64,000 nucleotides of DNA from OLB9 sp041392785 (GCA_041392785.1 JAWKLK010000001.1:1-64000); one strand, 5' to 3'; positions 1 through 11,767 are shown, numbered from the stretch's first letter. The notes: a model not told the origin generated them from the sequence alone. Numbers and translations: made by a program.

Positions 1-3000
1 AAATCATTCACTTTGGCATTACCATTTACATCGCCAATTTTAACACCTATAAAGTCTACATTTGATATGTTTGCATTTAGGTTTTGAACAACAATATTTT
101 CAATATATGGGAATGGATGCTCAGGATCCATCGACTGACCTGTTTTAACAAATCTCCAGCTTTCATTATTTGGGTACTGAGTATGAATACCCAAAATTAA
201 TTTTCTGATCTCAGATAAATCATTCACAGACACTGTCCCATTATTATCAGCATCAGCTGCAATCATTTTATAGGCATCATTTAATGTCTCTATGTTTAGT
301 ATATGTCTTTGTATCAAAACTAAGTCAAATGTTGACACACCATCCATAAAGTCCACATTCTTATGGGACGTTATTTCATAGTTGCCGCCATTTGATGCTG
401 AAATTTGGAAAGATCCATCTTCAACCGTTAATGCTTTTTGAGCAGTACCAGTGTTAGACAAAATTGATATTTCAGCATCTTTCATTGGAACTTGCATCAT
501 ACTTATAACTCTACCAGCAATATTTGATGTATTTGCTGTATCATTAACCTGTAGGTTTACAGTACAGAAGTCTGTATTCCATGCCTCATCCCATACACTT
601 ACATTTACTGCATGTGTGCCTGCTGTCAACCATACGTATCCTGCACTTCTTGATGCTGGTAACCATCTGTATGCTTTACCTTGGTTGTACTCATTTACTG
701 TTGCATTTTGTCCTAAGCCTTTGAAGTAATGCTCTTGATTCAATCTGCTCAATACTGGATGTGTGCCTTCAAATGTGTAGTACAATTTTGACTGTGGTGT
801 ACAGTTGTCAAATGAACCTTTATTGAAGTCTACTGCCCACAATTCTACCATCTTAGGATTGGTTTGCATTATTGCTGTGTGTACGCTTACGCAGTATGGT
901 GTTGGTGCTTTTTTGTCTACTGACATCACTGTACTCTCACACTGATCTACGTTGCCACAACCATCTGTCACTTTCCAAAGTACTTTGTGGTTGATATTCT
1001 CTGCCAATAAGTTGAAGGCTGGTAATGTCGCTTTGCCACCACTTGCTGCTGTCGGCTTCACATACGTCACATACAAATCATCTGCCAATACTAAGTTTGG
1101 ATGTAAATTCTGCATGGTTGTCCATGCTGGGTTTACTGATCCGTTTAGTATTCTTGGGATGTATACCCAGATGCCATTGTACGCTTTGTTGATGAAGCTT
1201 GATCCTAATCTGTCTACTGTGCCATTTGCCCATAGATCTGCAAATACTTGCCATTTGATCCAGCTCTCCTCTGCACAGATCAACGTATCTGTCGCTGATG
1301 CTTCCAATACTACGCTTGCATAACATGCACCATCTGGATTCGCTGCTAATGGATTGGCTGCAAACATCTGGTTGTTACATGTTAAGATTGGTGCCTCTAC
1401 ATCTTTGAATGTATAGTAGTGTACCCATGGTCCACTTGTCTCTTGTGTACACCAGTTCAAGTAATTATACGTTACTCTCCATTTCTTACATGCACCATTC
1501 TCATTTAAGAATGTGTCGATTTCTACATTCTCCATGATGATATCACATGGTCCGTTATTTACCACTGGTCTCTTGATCAAGGAATTGTTTTGATCGTTTA
1601 AGTCATCTGAGCTGAATCCGCATTTATCCCATGGTGTCGTTTGACCATCTTGTGGGAAAGTCACCACGAATGGGAAGGTTACTGTGGTTACTGTGATGTA
1701 TTGTACACATGTTACACTTACACTTCCTTTTGTTGCTTTGAATGTTCTTCTGATTGTACCTGATTTACAGATCTCATCATAAGTACCTATCCATGCATCT
1801 CTGTAGGTAATGTCTAAGCCTTTACATAGGTCATATGCACTTGGATAACCTGTCATTGTCAAGTCTACATCTGTTACCTTCGTATCCTTGCCTACACTTA
1901 AGTTCAACTCCATATCACATGTCACTGTAACATCTGCTGGACATACTAGCACTGGTGCCAATTTGTTCTCTACTCTTACTGTTACCCATGTGGTATTGTA
2001 ATTGTCTTTCATGCCGTCTATGATCAAGTTGTCACCATATACGCCATTCATGTTTCCATCATCCCATACTCTCAACTCTACATCGTGTAAGCCATATTCT
2101 TCTCCCTCTGGGATATCATCACAACAGAATTTTACGAATTCGCCACCATCTGTATCGAAGTTGCCATCTGCATTCGTGTATCTGCTATCCATTGGGTGGA
2201 ACCATACTGCTCCTGGTACTTCACTTGCGAAGTTATTGCCATTGAATGTGCTGTTGTTATTGTGGTTGTTTACTCCTACGTTACCGCATGAGCCGCCATC
2301 TACTCTTCTTACTTCAAATGCTACATCTGTACAGTGGTCATACGAACCATTGTCCAATTGGTGGCCATACAGTTTTGCCGCTCCGTCTGCTGCCGTGCCG
2401 CTTCCTGTCAAGCTCATCACTATGTATTGTTTTGCTACGGCTACTGGTGCACTTGCATCGATCACTGTGATCGTAGCTTCTGCTGTACCTACGTTACCAC
2501 AACAGTCTGTCGCTATATACGTAATAGTATGCGTTCCTTTTGTCAAGCCTGTCAATACATAAGACCCTTGTACTCCACTCAAGCTTACGCCCGCTGGTAC
2601 TTCTAATGTCCATGTCAATTCCTCTGGTTTTGCACAGTTGTCTTGCAATTCCCACGGATTGTCTACTCTATAGGTAGCTACACATCCCCATGGATCTACA
2701 CTCACTGTCGCATCTTTCACTGCAAAAGTCGGTGCTTTGTCATCCACTGCTTTGATTACTTGTAGGTAACCAAATACATCTTGTGAACACCAGTCTAAGA
2801 TTCTCCACTCTCTCACTACTTTCATATTGCCGCCACATCCTGCTCCACATGCTGGATAGTTTGTGTCCGTATACGTTGTAAAGATTTCGCAGATATTTGG
2901 ATCTACTTTCTGTGCATGGTAATTTCCATCATATCCTATCTGTTGGTATGTGAAGTAACCATGTGCATATCCCTCATGTAACTCTGTTACTGTCGGTGTC

Positions 3001-5514
3001 TGTGCCCAGTCATCATAGTAGGCTCCGATATTCGTGCTGCTAGATGGCTGTGGTCTTGAATCTACATCTTTCAATGCTGCTATATTCGCAGGGTCTGTAT
3101 TGACTCCACATGACAATTCTACTAAGTATTGCGGTGGTGTAAGATCATTTACTGTGATTGCTCCGAATGTAAATGTCTGTGTACAATAAGACTTATTGCC
3201 GTAACTGTCTGTAAATGTCCATGACCTCAATAATTCTTTGTCGCCACAATGTTCTCCTTGGACACTATCTTCAAATGTTGCTGTGACTTCTCCACAACCA
3301 TCCGTTGCTGTCGGTGGCGTGGTGAGGACTGCTTTATTTTGACTTTGGCCGTAAAGCATTTCTACTGTCTCTCCTTGTACTATGGATAAGTCGTAGCATT
3401 TGAATGAACAGTCTTCTACCTCCATTATGTAGCGCAATGGCCCAAACGTATTCGTATTGTCATTCCATTTGCCCGGTTGTGTACCGGCATTGCCAAACAT
3501 CTCTACATAATCTTCATTTGCTAGTCCATTTGGTTCACCACTGGCCCAATTGGTATACACAAACGGTTCGCCGCTTACCCACACCCAGCCATTATTGGTA
3601 TTGTTTGCCTCTGTGCCTCCGTATGCCTCATTATCTGTGGCTCCCAGCCATGTTCGCTGAGCGGTAAAGCCTGGCAATGTCCATGTATTTACTATAAACG
3701 CATTTTCTGCCGCACTCGTGATGCATAGCATTTCTCCTCCTACTGCTTGTGAATGGGCATATGCTTGCTGCCATGTATACGTCGAATTCGATAGGTAATA
3801 TTTCTTATTTCCAAATTTGCCTATCTCTCTAAATGCACTCACATCTGGTGCAGGCCCCGAACAATTGCATTCAACTGTCGGTGCTATTTTATCTTCAAAC
3901 ACCACATAACCCCAGCATTTATTTCCATTACAAATATCTGTTACCTCGGCCGAAAGCATCTCCCCTAAATGCAAACTTACATTGCTGTTATCTACTATTT
4001 GACCAGAACTTGTTTTAATAACCATCTCATAGAATAAAGCATTATGATTTTCTGTTAGCACAAAACTTGCATTCATGTCAAATTCACAATTCTCGTCTAG
4101 ACTAATATTCACTTTGCTATTACATGTAATAGATGTTTCTTGGTGGATCGTTATAATAAAGGTTTTTGGCTGACCCTTACATCTTCCATCGGGGCCAACA
4201 AATACAGGTGTTACAATTATGAAAGCTGTTCCCGGTTGGGTTGCCATAAATGATATATTGCCTGTCCCACTTGATGCCAAGCCTATCGATGTGTTGTTGT
4301 TAGTCCACTCGTATTGTACTGATCCTCCACCAAAGCAGTCATCTATTTCTGTTTGGCTTGTAAAGGCTACATCAACTTGGGCCATATCGCACATAAATAC
4401 ATCTGCTACAGGATCAATTACCGGCACTGGATATACGTTTGTATTAACAGTGTTACTCACCGAACACAATCCTGTACCTATACTTCCCGCTGCTGTACTG
4501 CCACATGCAGTTTCTAAAACATATCTTGCTTGTATGGCATAACACCCAGGTACCATGCTGGTCATTGGATTGGCTGTCCAAGCGCCACCATTGACACTAT
4601 ACTGTATACTAAATCCAGTAACTGATGTAACTACAGGTAATCTGAAGTCTGACATACAAGAAGCTTGTGGCATCGTTATCACAGGTGCAGCTGGGAAAAT
4701 CACTACGCTAACATCGCTCGATGCATCACAACCTGCAATCGTACTTGGTGTCAAGGCTGCTGTACTGCCACACGATGCTGTATTTACATATCTTGCGGCA
4801 ATTGTATGGCAACCTGGTGTTGTTGGGATCACTGGTGCTGTTGCCCATGCGCCTCCATCGATGCTATATTGCACAGTAAAGCCTGTCACTGCTGTCACTA
4901 CAGGTAATGAAAAGGCACTATTACAGGTATTCGTTGGCGCAGTGAGTACTGGTTCTGATGGATAGATCAATACACTTACTTCTGCACTTGCATCACATCC
5001 TGCTATCGTACTTGGTGTCAAGGCTGCTGTACTGCCACACGCTACTGTATTTACATATCTTGCTGCAATTGTATGGCAACCTGGTGTTGTTGGGATAACT
5101 GGTGCTGTTGCCCATGCACTTCCATCGATGCTATATTGTACTGTAAAGCCTGTCACTGCTGTCACTACAGGTAGTGTAAAGGCACTATTACAGGTATTCG
5201 TTGGCGCAGTGAGTACTGGTTCTGATGGATAGATCAATACACTTACTTCTGCACTTGCATCACATCCTACTATCGTACTTGGTGTCAAGGCTGCTGTACT
5301 GCCACACGCTGCTGTATTTACATATCTTGCGGCAATTGTATGGCAACCTGGTGTTGTTGGGATCACTGGTGCTGTTGCCCATGCACCTCCATCGATGCTA
5401 TATTGCACTGTAAAGCCTGTCACTGCTGTCACTACAGGTAGTGTAAAGGCACTATTACAGGTACTCGTTGGCGCAGTGAGTACTGGTTCTGATGGGTAGA
5501 TCAATGCATTTTAC
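1..5514 (-). CDS. Giant secreted adhesin-like protein, C-terminal part (runs off the left edge)
   Basis: Open frame of about 1,838 codons with no stop before the window edge. It is the downstream part of the gene that starts at 11720, separated from the previous frame by a 1-nt shift near 5510-5516. Order from its N-terminal side: four 89-residue Ig/PKD-like repeats (about 4440-5510); HYR-like segments; a C-type lectin domain (about 3418-3825) with EPN and WND motifs; several HYR-like, cysteine-containing beta domains rich in phrases such as DGCGNVDQC; and a dockerin-like stretch (LVLIQRHIL, then ADADNNGTVSVNDLSEIRKLILG). The T9SS sorting domain expected at the C-terminus lies beyond the window. 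Positions 549-3188 are nearly identical to 38875-41498, and this copy is the undamaged one. Probable role: surface or secreted adhesion, inferred from the domains. The substrate is unknown. Confidence 0.85.
549..3188. repeat. 2.6-kb long direct repeat, left copy (intact reading frame)
   Basis: Nearly identical to 38875-41498 in the same orientation. Here the encoded protein frame is continuous. Both boundaries fall inside coding sequence; outside them the two genes are still homologous on the C-terminal side but clearly diverged. Confidence 0.9.
3418..3825 (-). other. C-type lectin domain within the giant protein
   Basis: The translated minus strand reads as a C-type lectin fold: KYYLSNSTYTWQQAYAHSQ, then GGEMLCITSAAEN, then RTWLGATD, then WVWVSGEPFVYTNWASGEPN, then WNDN and RYIMEVE. 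The EPN motif (about 3530) and the WND motif (3459-3467) are the residues that bind calcium and sugar in canonical mannose-type C-type lectins. Sugar binding is therefore plausible, but it is inferred. Confidence 0.8.
4440..5510 (-). repeat. Tandem array of four 267-bp (89-residue) protein repeats
   Basis: An equivalent repeat landmark recurs at 4588, 4855, 5122 and 5389, exactly 267 nt apart. Units encode Ig/PKD-like domains with a conserved TTPGCHTIAARYV core and two cysteines. The two central units are nearly identical; the one at 4588 is the most diverged. The period keeps the frame. Confidence 0.85.
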
Positions 5515-6735
5515 CTCATTAGATGCACCGCATGGTGTCGCTGCAGGTGGCATAGGACTATTGGTACTTCCCATGGTATTTGTAGTAGCACCTGGTGCAG
5601 CAGAAGCTTGCCAGCTACCTGTAACATCTCCTGAAAGCTCTATTGACAATTCATCACCCAATGATCCAACAGCAGCTATATTTATTGATCCTGCATTAGC
5701 TATAACATTGCTTTGTATCATTGCAAATGATGGTAATACAGGGCATCCAGATCCAACTGCTGCTACGCTTGGGGCTGAAGTAATCGCTGGTGTATTTGAA
5801 GATGATGGACTTCCCCAACTTACTCCATCTACGAATCCGTTGTTTCCATTAAACATTGCTAAATACTCTCCTCCATTGGTAAGATTTGGAATTACGCCTG
5901 TACTGGTCAACAATAAATCTATATTTCCTGACCAAGAACTATTCGAACTCGTACTTCCTATTACATAAAATCCATCGGCTGGAATCGTTGTTCCACTTGG
6001 GATTTGCACTACAAAATCTCCATCGGTAAAATAAAAACACCCAATGTCAGTACCAGGAGTTCCAGCTATCTCCCAGCCCTCTCCATAAGTAGAACCTGTC
6101 TCAACTGAGGCATTAAATAACACCTCATTTATAGTAGGAGCTCCAGAAGGAACAATTGGGGTACTCATTAAACCATCTCCACCTGCTCCAGCTAAGGTTG
6201 TTCCGCAATCGGATGCTAAAACATATCTGGCTGTAACAGTATGACAACCAGGTGTAGTTGGTACCGTCGGCGTTGCACTATAAGTACCGCCATCAATGCT
6301 AAATTCTACTGTGAAATCGCCTACTGGATCTACTGTAGGCAATGCAAAGGCACTATTACAGGTATTGGATGGTGCTGCGATTACTGGTGCAGATGGGAAG
6401 ATCACGACACTTACTTCATTGCTCTCTCCACAAGGATCACTACCTACTGCTCCTGCTAAGGTTGTTCCGCAATCTGCTGCTAAAACATATCTGGCTGTAA
6501 CGGTATGGCAGCCAGGAGTAGTTGGTACCGCTGGCGTTGCACTATAAGTGCCACCATCAATACTAAATTCTACCGTGAAATCGCCTACTGGATCTACTGT
6601 AGGTAATGTAAAGGCACTATTACAGGTATTGGTAGGTGATGTTATTACTGGTGCGGATGGGAAGATCACGACACTCACTTCATTGCTCTCTCCACAAGGA
6701 TCATACCTACAGCTCCTGCTAGGGTTGTTCCGCAA
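5455..6735 (-). CDS. Giant secreted adhesin-like protein, middle part (frame-shifted segment)
   Basis: This is the middle reading frame of the gene starting at 11720. Upstream, the frame is lost near 6703, where a repeat junction is one base shorter than in the sibling repeats. Downstream it is lost near 5510-5516, where one extra base turns the SNEVSVLIYPSEP-type junction into an out-of-frame tail. The segment holds the last 88-residue repeats and then a lamin-tail-like domain (about 5600-6150) with phrases such as NEVLFNASVETG, TIPADGFYVIG and LAMFNGNNGFVDGVSWG. The apparent start and stop of this frame are artefacts of the shifts: the first residues are out of frame with the repeat, as are the last twenty or so. 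Read together, the three frames give one continuous, homologous protein. That makes a sequencing error in repeats likelier than three genes. Confidence 0.75.
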   Translation of the reverse strand: MRNNPSRSCRYDPCGESNEVSVVIFPSAPVITSPTNTCNSAFTLPTVDPVGDFTVEFSIDGGTYSATPAVPTTPGCHTVTARYVLAADCGTTLAGAVGSDPCGESNEVSVVIFPSAPVIAAPSNTCNSAFALPTVDPVGDFTVEFSIDGGTYSATPTVPTTPGCHTVTARYVLASDCGTTLAGAGGDGLMSTPIVPSGAPTINEVLFNASVETGSTYGEGWEIAGTPGTDIGCFYFTDGDFVVQIPSGTTIPADGFYVIGSTSSNSSWSGNIDLLLTSTGVIPNLTNGGEYLAMFNGNNGFVDGVSWGSPSSSNTPAITSAPSVAAVGSGCPVLPSFAMIQSNVIANAGSINIAAVGSLGDELSIELSGDVTGSWQASAAPGATTNTMGSTNSPMPPAATPCGASNEVKCIDLPIRTSTHCANEYL

Positions 6736-7480
6736 TCTGCTGCTAGAACATATCTGGCTGTGACGGTATGACAGCCAGGTGTAGTTGGTACGGTTGGAGT
6801 TGCACTATAAGTGCCACCATCAATACTAAATTCTACCGTGAATTCGCTCACTGGAGCTACTACTGGTAAGGCAAAGGCACTATTACAGGTATTGGATGGT
6901 GCTGCGATTACTGGTGCGGATGGGAAGATCACGACACTTACTTCATTGCTCTCTCCACAAGGATCACTACCTACTACTCCTGCTAGGGTAGTTCCGCAAT
7001 CCGCTGCTAGAACATATCTGGCTGAAACCGTATGACAACCAGGTGTAGTTGGTACGGTTGGCGTTGCACTATAAGTGCCACCATCAATACTAAATTCTAC
7101 TGTGAATTCGCTCACTGGAGCTACTATCGGTAATGCAAATGCACTATTACAGGTATTGGATGGTGCTGTGATTACTGGCGCAGATGGGAAGATCACGACA
7201 CTTACTTCATTGCTCTCTCCACAAGGATCACTACCTACTGTTCCTGCTAGGGTAGTTCCGCAATCCGCAGATAAAACAAATCTGGCTGTAATAGTATGAC
7301 AACCAGGTGTAGTTGGTACCGTCGGCGTTGCACTATAAGTACCGCCATCAATACTAAATTCTACTGTGAAATCGCCTACTGGATCTACTGTAGGTAATGC
7401 AAAGGCACTATTACAGGTATTGGATGGTGCTGTGATTACTGGTGCGGATGGGAACACGACAAATATATCTGTATCTTCGC
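6160..7480 (-). repeat. Tandem array of five 264-bp (88-residue) protein repeats
   Basis: Landmark positions 6290, 6554, 6817, 7081 and 7345 are spaced 264, 263, 264 and 264 nt. The single 263-nt interval marks the 1-nt deletion that breaks the reading frame near 6703. Units are very similar to each other and related to the 267-bp array at 4440-5510. A lamin-tail-like domain separates the two arrays. Confidence 0.88.
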
Positions 7481-10400
7481 AAGAACCATCAGTTGTAGAA
7501 AAAGATGCTTCATAGCAGCCTGCAGTAGTTGCAGTAAATTCTCCTGTTGCAGGGTTTATTGTACCTCCACCAGAAACTGACCATGTGCCATTTGTATTTC
7601 CAGAATTTGAAAAAGTAACATTCGGAGCACCAATACATACATCAGTAGCGTCAACCACAGGTAATGCAATAATTTCAAAAGTAGTACATACCGATGGAGC
7701 GCATCCAACACCAAATCCAGTAATATCAGTTAGAATGGCACAAAGAGTGTATTGACCTACACTCAAATTGTTTGAAATATCTGTCAAAGTGGCATCAGCA
7801 TTTGAGTTTGTAAGATCACCAAATGGTACACTACCCAAAATAGTACCACCAGAATATGGATCTGAAGGTGGTGTTACTCCTGTGAAGTAAACAAAATTAA
7901 TTCCCAAATCGGCAACACCATTTTCTACTTCAGACATGGACATAAGTCCAGTCGTTGAAATTTGACTAATATCTGAACCAACACAAGTGAATGGTGATAT
8001 AGTTACATTACTAATCATAGGACAATCACTACATAAAGAAGGATCCACAGAAATCATAATTTGTGCAATACTTGTACAACCTGCTGCATCTGTATATTGA
8101 ACATAAACAGTTGTGTTAGTTGTGAATCCAGTCTGTATTATATCTAATTCTACTGATGGCAAAAATGCCTCAGGTATTGAATTAGGGTCTACACTATAGA
8201 ACGTATGTGTAGTAGCATTATAGGTAGGGGACATATCAACGTTGGATAAATCAATCACAACTGATCCATCATTGCAAATTGCAGCTGGTTGTGTATTTAT
8301 TACTATAGGAGTTCCTGCTGGCAAATTTAATATTTGAGCATTTGAAACAACATTCATTTCGCAGCCGTAATCATCAGTAGCCGAAATAATGTCATATGTA
8401 CCCGGACATGCATTGGTCAATACAAATGGTAATGAAACTCCAGAAAGTGAATAGGTCGAACCTTCGTAAGTATAATCTATGTCAAATGTATTGCTTGATG
8501 TTCCAGATGTCAAATTAAAAGTAATTGTTCCATCACATGGGGAACAATTGGTAGGCTGCGTCGAGCTTTCAATTGTTATATTCAAGGACGGTCTAATATT
8601 TATTAATACTTCTGCATTATTTACAGTTCCAGTACATTCACCAAGATCCTTAATATTATCACCATCAATATCATTAAATACTGATACTAGGGTGATGGAA
8701 ACTTCTCCATTTGTTGGAGCGGCTATGGTAATGGTTGCCATAGTGCTTCCCCCAGCAACTGATAAAGCGGGTTGTGCCACACCATCAATTGCGTAAATGA
8801 TATAATAGTTTCCTCCACCTGCTGTGATTCCGCTCAAATTTAATGTGATTTCATTCTCATTAGTTAAATCAGCTTCACATATATCTATAATAGAAGATGG
8901 AATCACCACGTCTGGGCAAGTAACCGTAAATGCCAATGCAGAAGTGGGAGGTGTGGAAGCACCAGTGCAAATATCTGGAGAAGTGGGTTGAGGAGAAATG
9001 ATAGCTTTGAAAAAATCATCGGTTGCTATATTGCATGTAGTTTCATCTAAGGTATATGAAAAACAAACAGGTGGATTTGAAGCAGCAATCATTGGTCCTG
9101 TGCAGCCTCCAGACGTAGATCCTGAGTTTCCAGAATTTGGTGTTCCAAGTGTTGATCCTGCTGTAGATACACCTGGGTTATCTGATCCAGCGAATGATAC
9201 ATAGTAACCATCTGAATTTACTGGTGAAGTGTACGAATAGCTATTGCTCACACAAGGACCAGCTCCATCATCATAATTAAAAACAGTTGCCCTGCCGGCT
9301 GAATTGCTGAAACTACCACTGCCTGCTGTACACTCATTAATTAAAATATAAACTGTGCCTAAACCACATAAATCACTAAAGTCATATACTTGAGAGAGAT
9401 TATTTGATGTAAAAAATATCACCACAGAATTTGCAGGTATAGTGGCCCCATCATCAATAATTTGAAGTAAGGTAGGACATGATGCAGGTTGAAGTGCTGA
9501 TAAAGTAACAGTACCAGTAAAATTGCTTGAGAAGTCATCGGAATCTGCTGTCGTTACATCTCCTCCAGAGCAGGAATTTGGTAAATCTATATTCAGATTA
9601 TCAATCATAATAGAATTATCTCCTGTTCCAAAAACCACAAATTCATTATCAGATTCGCCACCGGAACCATCACAAGCATTCACCATGATTCCTGATATAT
9701 AAGGGCAAGCAGCATCAACGCCTTCGCCACCAGGTGCCATGGCTGGTGGAAGGCATGGTACTGCTACTGTTCCCAACAACGTACCTTCACCGGCATAAGG
9801 ATCAAATGTTGCACTTGGGCCATTATAAAACTCAACAATTGAACCACAAGGCGCATCTGTTGTAATACAGAGATCAATCATGTCACCTGGACATTTTGCT
9901 CCAGCAGCTGTTGTACTGGCATCCCAATCAATAGTAGGACAAGCTGGTGGAGGTAACTCACATCCATCTCCAATTGTTATAGTAATAGCCGGATTACATT
10001 CTGGAATACACCCGTCAATCACTTCAACAGTATAAGTTTGTGTTCCTGATGTTGTTGGTAAAAAGAATGAACCAGATGCATTTGATGCACCTGATGGAAC
10101 TCCATTTATAAAAAGTTGGTATGTTGGGGTACACCCACCAGATATTCCAGCTAAAGCAGCTACATTAATTTGACCAGGTGTGTTTGGTGGACAATCAATA
10201 GTCGTTGTTGTAGCTATCAAAGGAGTTCCAACCGAAATGGTAAATTCTTGGGACTCATAGCACTCATTGCCAAATCCAGATGTAGAACCGCAACAGTTAG
10301 AAAAATCATCCCATACCAAATTGTAAGTATATGTTCCACCTGCAGGCCATGAAGATACAGTATAAGTTAAAGTTGTGGTTTCACCTGAAACTGCATATGT

Positions 10401-11720
10401 AGTCCAAGGTACATTCGAACCATCAGGTAATTGTATCAATGAACCTAATTGTAAATCATCAACTCCCGAACCAGTATTCATTGCATCAGAGACATGCTGA
10501 TAATTATATATTTCTACTGTAAAAGTAACAGGCGTCGTCAAACCACAAACCGAAGTGGTAGATGCGTAAAAAACAAAAGCTGGATCATTATTTGGCTGAC
10601 CAGGTGTAGGATGGTCTGTATATCCCCACTCAAGTGCTAATTCAGATTGTGAAGCACATGAAGATGGACTATAACTATTTGGAGTCCACAAATCTCCTGT
10701 AGTTGCGCCTGTAGCACCACCACCATTGTCTATATTTTGACCATTTTGTTGTGTGGATGAAGTCACTTCACCGTCAGAATGTGAAGGTGAACCATGAGAT
10801 CCCCCAGACGTACCTATTCTGCCATAAGAAGAATTACATCCTACATAAGTTTCACTCAGCGGATTCATATTAAACCAAAAGTCAGTATCACTTAAAGAAG
10901 GCATGGTAAAAGTACCTGGTGAAGTGGGAGTATTGCAAGGACAACTTGCATGTGTAGGTAAAATTGCTACGGCTGTAGCATTTGTATTATCTCCTCTTCC
11001 CATCAAAATACTCATTGGATTATTATTGATAATGCCATCACCATCATTATCTCCTAAAGTGTAAGTCTGACCTGGTATTTGAATAGTAACATGATCAGGT
11101 CCTCCTGATGCACCTCCGACAGTAGTTTCACCACCAGGAGTTGTGTTACTTAGCCCCCAATAAATGCCGTCATGTGGAGTGCCGTCTGGTCTGAAAATCA
11201 TCACTTGGTCACCATCAGAAGCATTACTATTATCTATGGTAAACCCACTAGCAGCTGGCCAATAAAATTGGCTATTTGCAGGGTCACATACATCCAAATC
11301 AATTTCTCCGATAAGACCTGAATTATAATCTCCTTCGCCATTGGCAATTAATCCATTCATATTGCCATTGATGCCTACTCCACAGCCATATCCTGAACAA
11401 TCAGTCGATGAACAAGCTATAAGAAATACACCATCTGATGGAATCGTTGTTCCTGGAGGGATCAATACAGCCCATTCAGAATTACTTACTACCATACAGC
11501 CAATTACAGTTCCTGGAGGCCCGACGATCTCAACGATACCGTCATTACTTCCATCTGATTGTCCAGAATCACCGGAGACTTCCCCTATGACGACATTGTC
11601 ATACTGACCTGTGGACATAAGGCAAGTAGTGTTATCAGGGGTCGGACATTGTGCATTTATTCTTACAAGACTTAAAAAACACAATAATACTACGTAAAGA
11701 CATGAAAATTTTAAATTCAT
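6675..11720 (-). CDS. Giant secreted adhesin-like protein, N-terminal part (1681 aa before frameshift)
   Basis: Start at 11720 is chosen because the protein opens with a clear signal peptide (basic MNLK, hydrophobic core, NAQC at about residue 24). A lamin-tail-like domain follows (residues about 35-130; VIGEVSG, VEIVGPPGTVIGC, TIPSDGVFLIA), then long beta-rich regions with PKD/Ig-like and SprB-like character. After these come an NGTWSVSGGGTINPATGEF segment and the 88-residue repeats (SAPVI, CNSAFALP, FTVEFSIDGGTYSATP, TTPGCHT, CGTTLAG, DPCGESNEVSVVIF). The frame ends only because of a 1-nt loss near 6703; the homologous sequence continues in the next frame. Expected to be exported by Sec and then by T9SS. 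There is no enzymatic motif that I recognise. The function as a large adhesin or gliding-type surface protein is inferred from architecture. Confidence 0.85.
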   Translation of the reverse strand: MNLKFSCLYVVLLCFLSLVRINAQCPTPDNTTCLMSTGQYDNVVIGEVSGDSGQSDGSNDGIVEIVGPPGTVIGCMVVSNSEWAVLIPPGTTIPSDGVFLIACSSTDCSGYGCGVGINGNMNGLIANGEGDYNSGLIGEIDLDVCDPANSQFYWPAASGFTIDNSNASDGDQVMIFRPDGTPHDGIYWGLSNTTPGGETTVGGASGGPDHVTIQIPGQTYTLGDNDGDGIINNNPMSILMGRGDNTNATAVAILPTHASCPCNTPTSPGTFTMPSLSDTDFWFNMNPLSETYVGCNSSYGRIGTSGGSHGSPSHSDGEVTSSTQQNGQNIDNGGGATGATTGDLWTPNSYSPSSCASQSELALEWGYTDHPTPGQPNNDPAFVFYASTTSVCGLTTPVTFTVEIYNYQHVSDAMNTGSGVDDLQLGSLIQLPDGSNVPWTTYAVSGETTTLTYTVSSWPAGGTYTYNLVWDDFSNCCGSTSGFGNECYESQEFTISVGTPLIATTTTIDCPPNTPGQINVAALAGISGGCTPTYQLFINGVPSGASNASGSFFLPTTSGTQTYTVEVIDGCIPECNPAITITIGDGCELPPPACPTIDWDASTTAAGAKCPGDMIDLCITTDAPCGSIVEFYNGPSATFDPYAGEGTLLGTVAVPCLPPAMAPGGEGVDAACPYISGIMVNACDGSGGESDNEFVVFGTGDNSIMIDNLNIDLPNSCSGGDVTTADSDDFSSNFTGTVTLSALQPASCPTLLQIIDDGATIPANSVVIFFTSNNLSQVYDFSDLCGLGTVYILINECTAGSGSFSNSAGRATVFNYDDGAGPCVSNSYSYTSPVNSDGYYVSFAGSDNPGVSTAGSTLGTPNSGNSGSTSGGCTGPMIAASNPPVCFSYTLDETTCNIATDDFFKAIISPQPTSPDICTGASTPPTSALAFTVTCPDVVIPSSIIDICEADLTNENEITLNLSGITAGGGNYYIIYAIDGVAQPALSVAGGSTMATITIAAPTNGEVSITLVSVFNDIDGDNIKDLGECTGTVNNAEVLINIRPSLNITIESSTQPTNCSPCDGTITFNLTSGTSSNTFDIDYTYEGSTYSLSGVSLPFVLTNACPGTYDIISATDDYGCEMNVVSNAQILNLPAGTPIVINTQPAAICNDGSVVIDLSNVDMSPTYNATTHTFYSVDPNSIPEAFLPSVELDIIQTGFTTNTTVYVQYTDAAGCTSIAQIMISVDPSLCSDCPMISNVTISPFTCVGSDISQISTTGLMSMSEVENGVADLGINFVYFTGVTPPSDPYSGGTILGSVPFGDLTNSNADATLTDISNNLSVGQYTLCAILTDITGFGVGCAPSVCTTFEIIALPVVDATDVCIGAPNVTFSNSGNTNGTWSVSGGGTINPATGEFTATTAGCYEASFSTTDGSCEDTDIFVVFPSAPVITAPSNTCNSAFALPTVDPVGDFTVEFSIDGGTYSATPTVPTTPGCHTITARFVLSADCGTTLAGTVGSDPCGESNEVSVVIFPSAPVITAPSNTCNSAFALPIVAPVSEFTVEFSIDGGTYSATPTVPTTPGCHTVSARYVLAADCGTTLAGVVGSDPCGESNEVSVVIFPSAPVIAAPSNTCNSAFALPVVAPVSEFTVEFSIDGGTYSATPTVPTTPGCHTVTARYVLAADCGTTLAGAVGMILVERAMK

Positions 11721-11767
11721 ATTACTTAAGGTTGGTTATGTATACTTAGTGCGTCTTTTGAGTGGTT

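Noticed and set aside
1078..1326. Minus-strand 82-codon frame in the left giant gene
   Set aside because: Out of frame with the protein that continues to the window edge; the equivalent stretch in the right copy only appears because of its indels.
451..4965. Many plus-strand open frames of 60-190 codons opposite the left giant gene
   Set aside because: They are shadows of the minus-strand coding sequence: repetitive, low-complexity, rich in Cys/His/Tyr, and in no known family. The minus-strand frame is continuous and homologous to T9SS proteins.
6160..7480. CRISPR array
   Set aside because: Repeats are 264 bp, protein-coding and contiguous without unique spacers; no cas genes are present.
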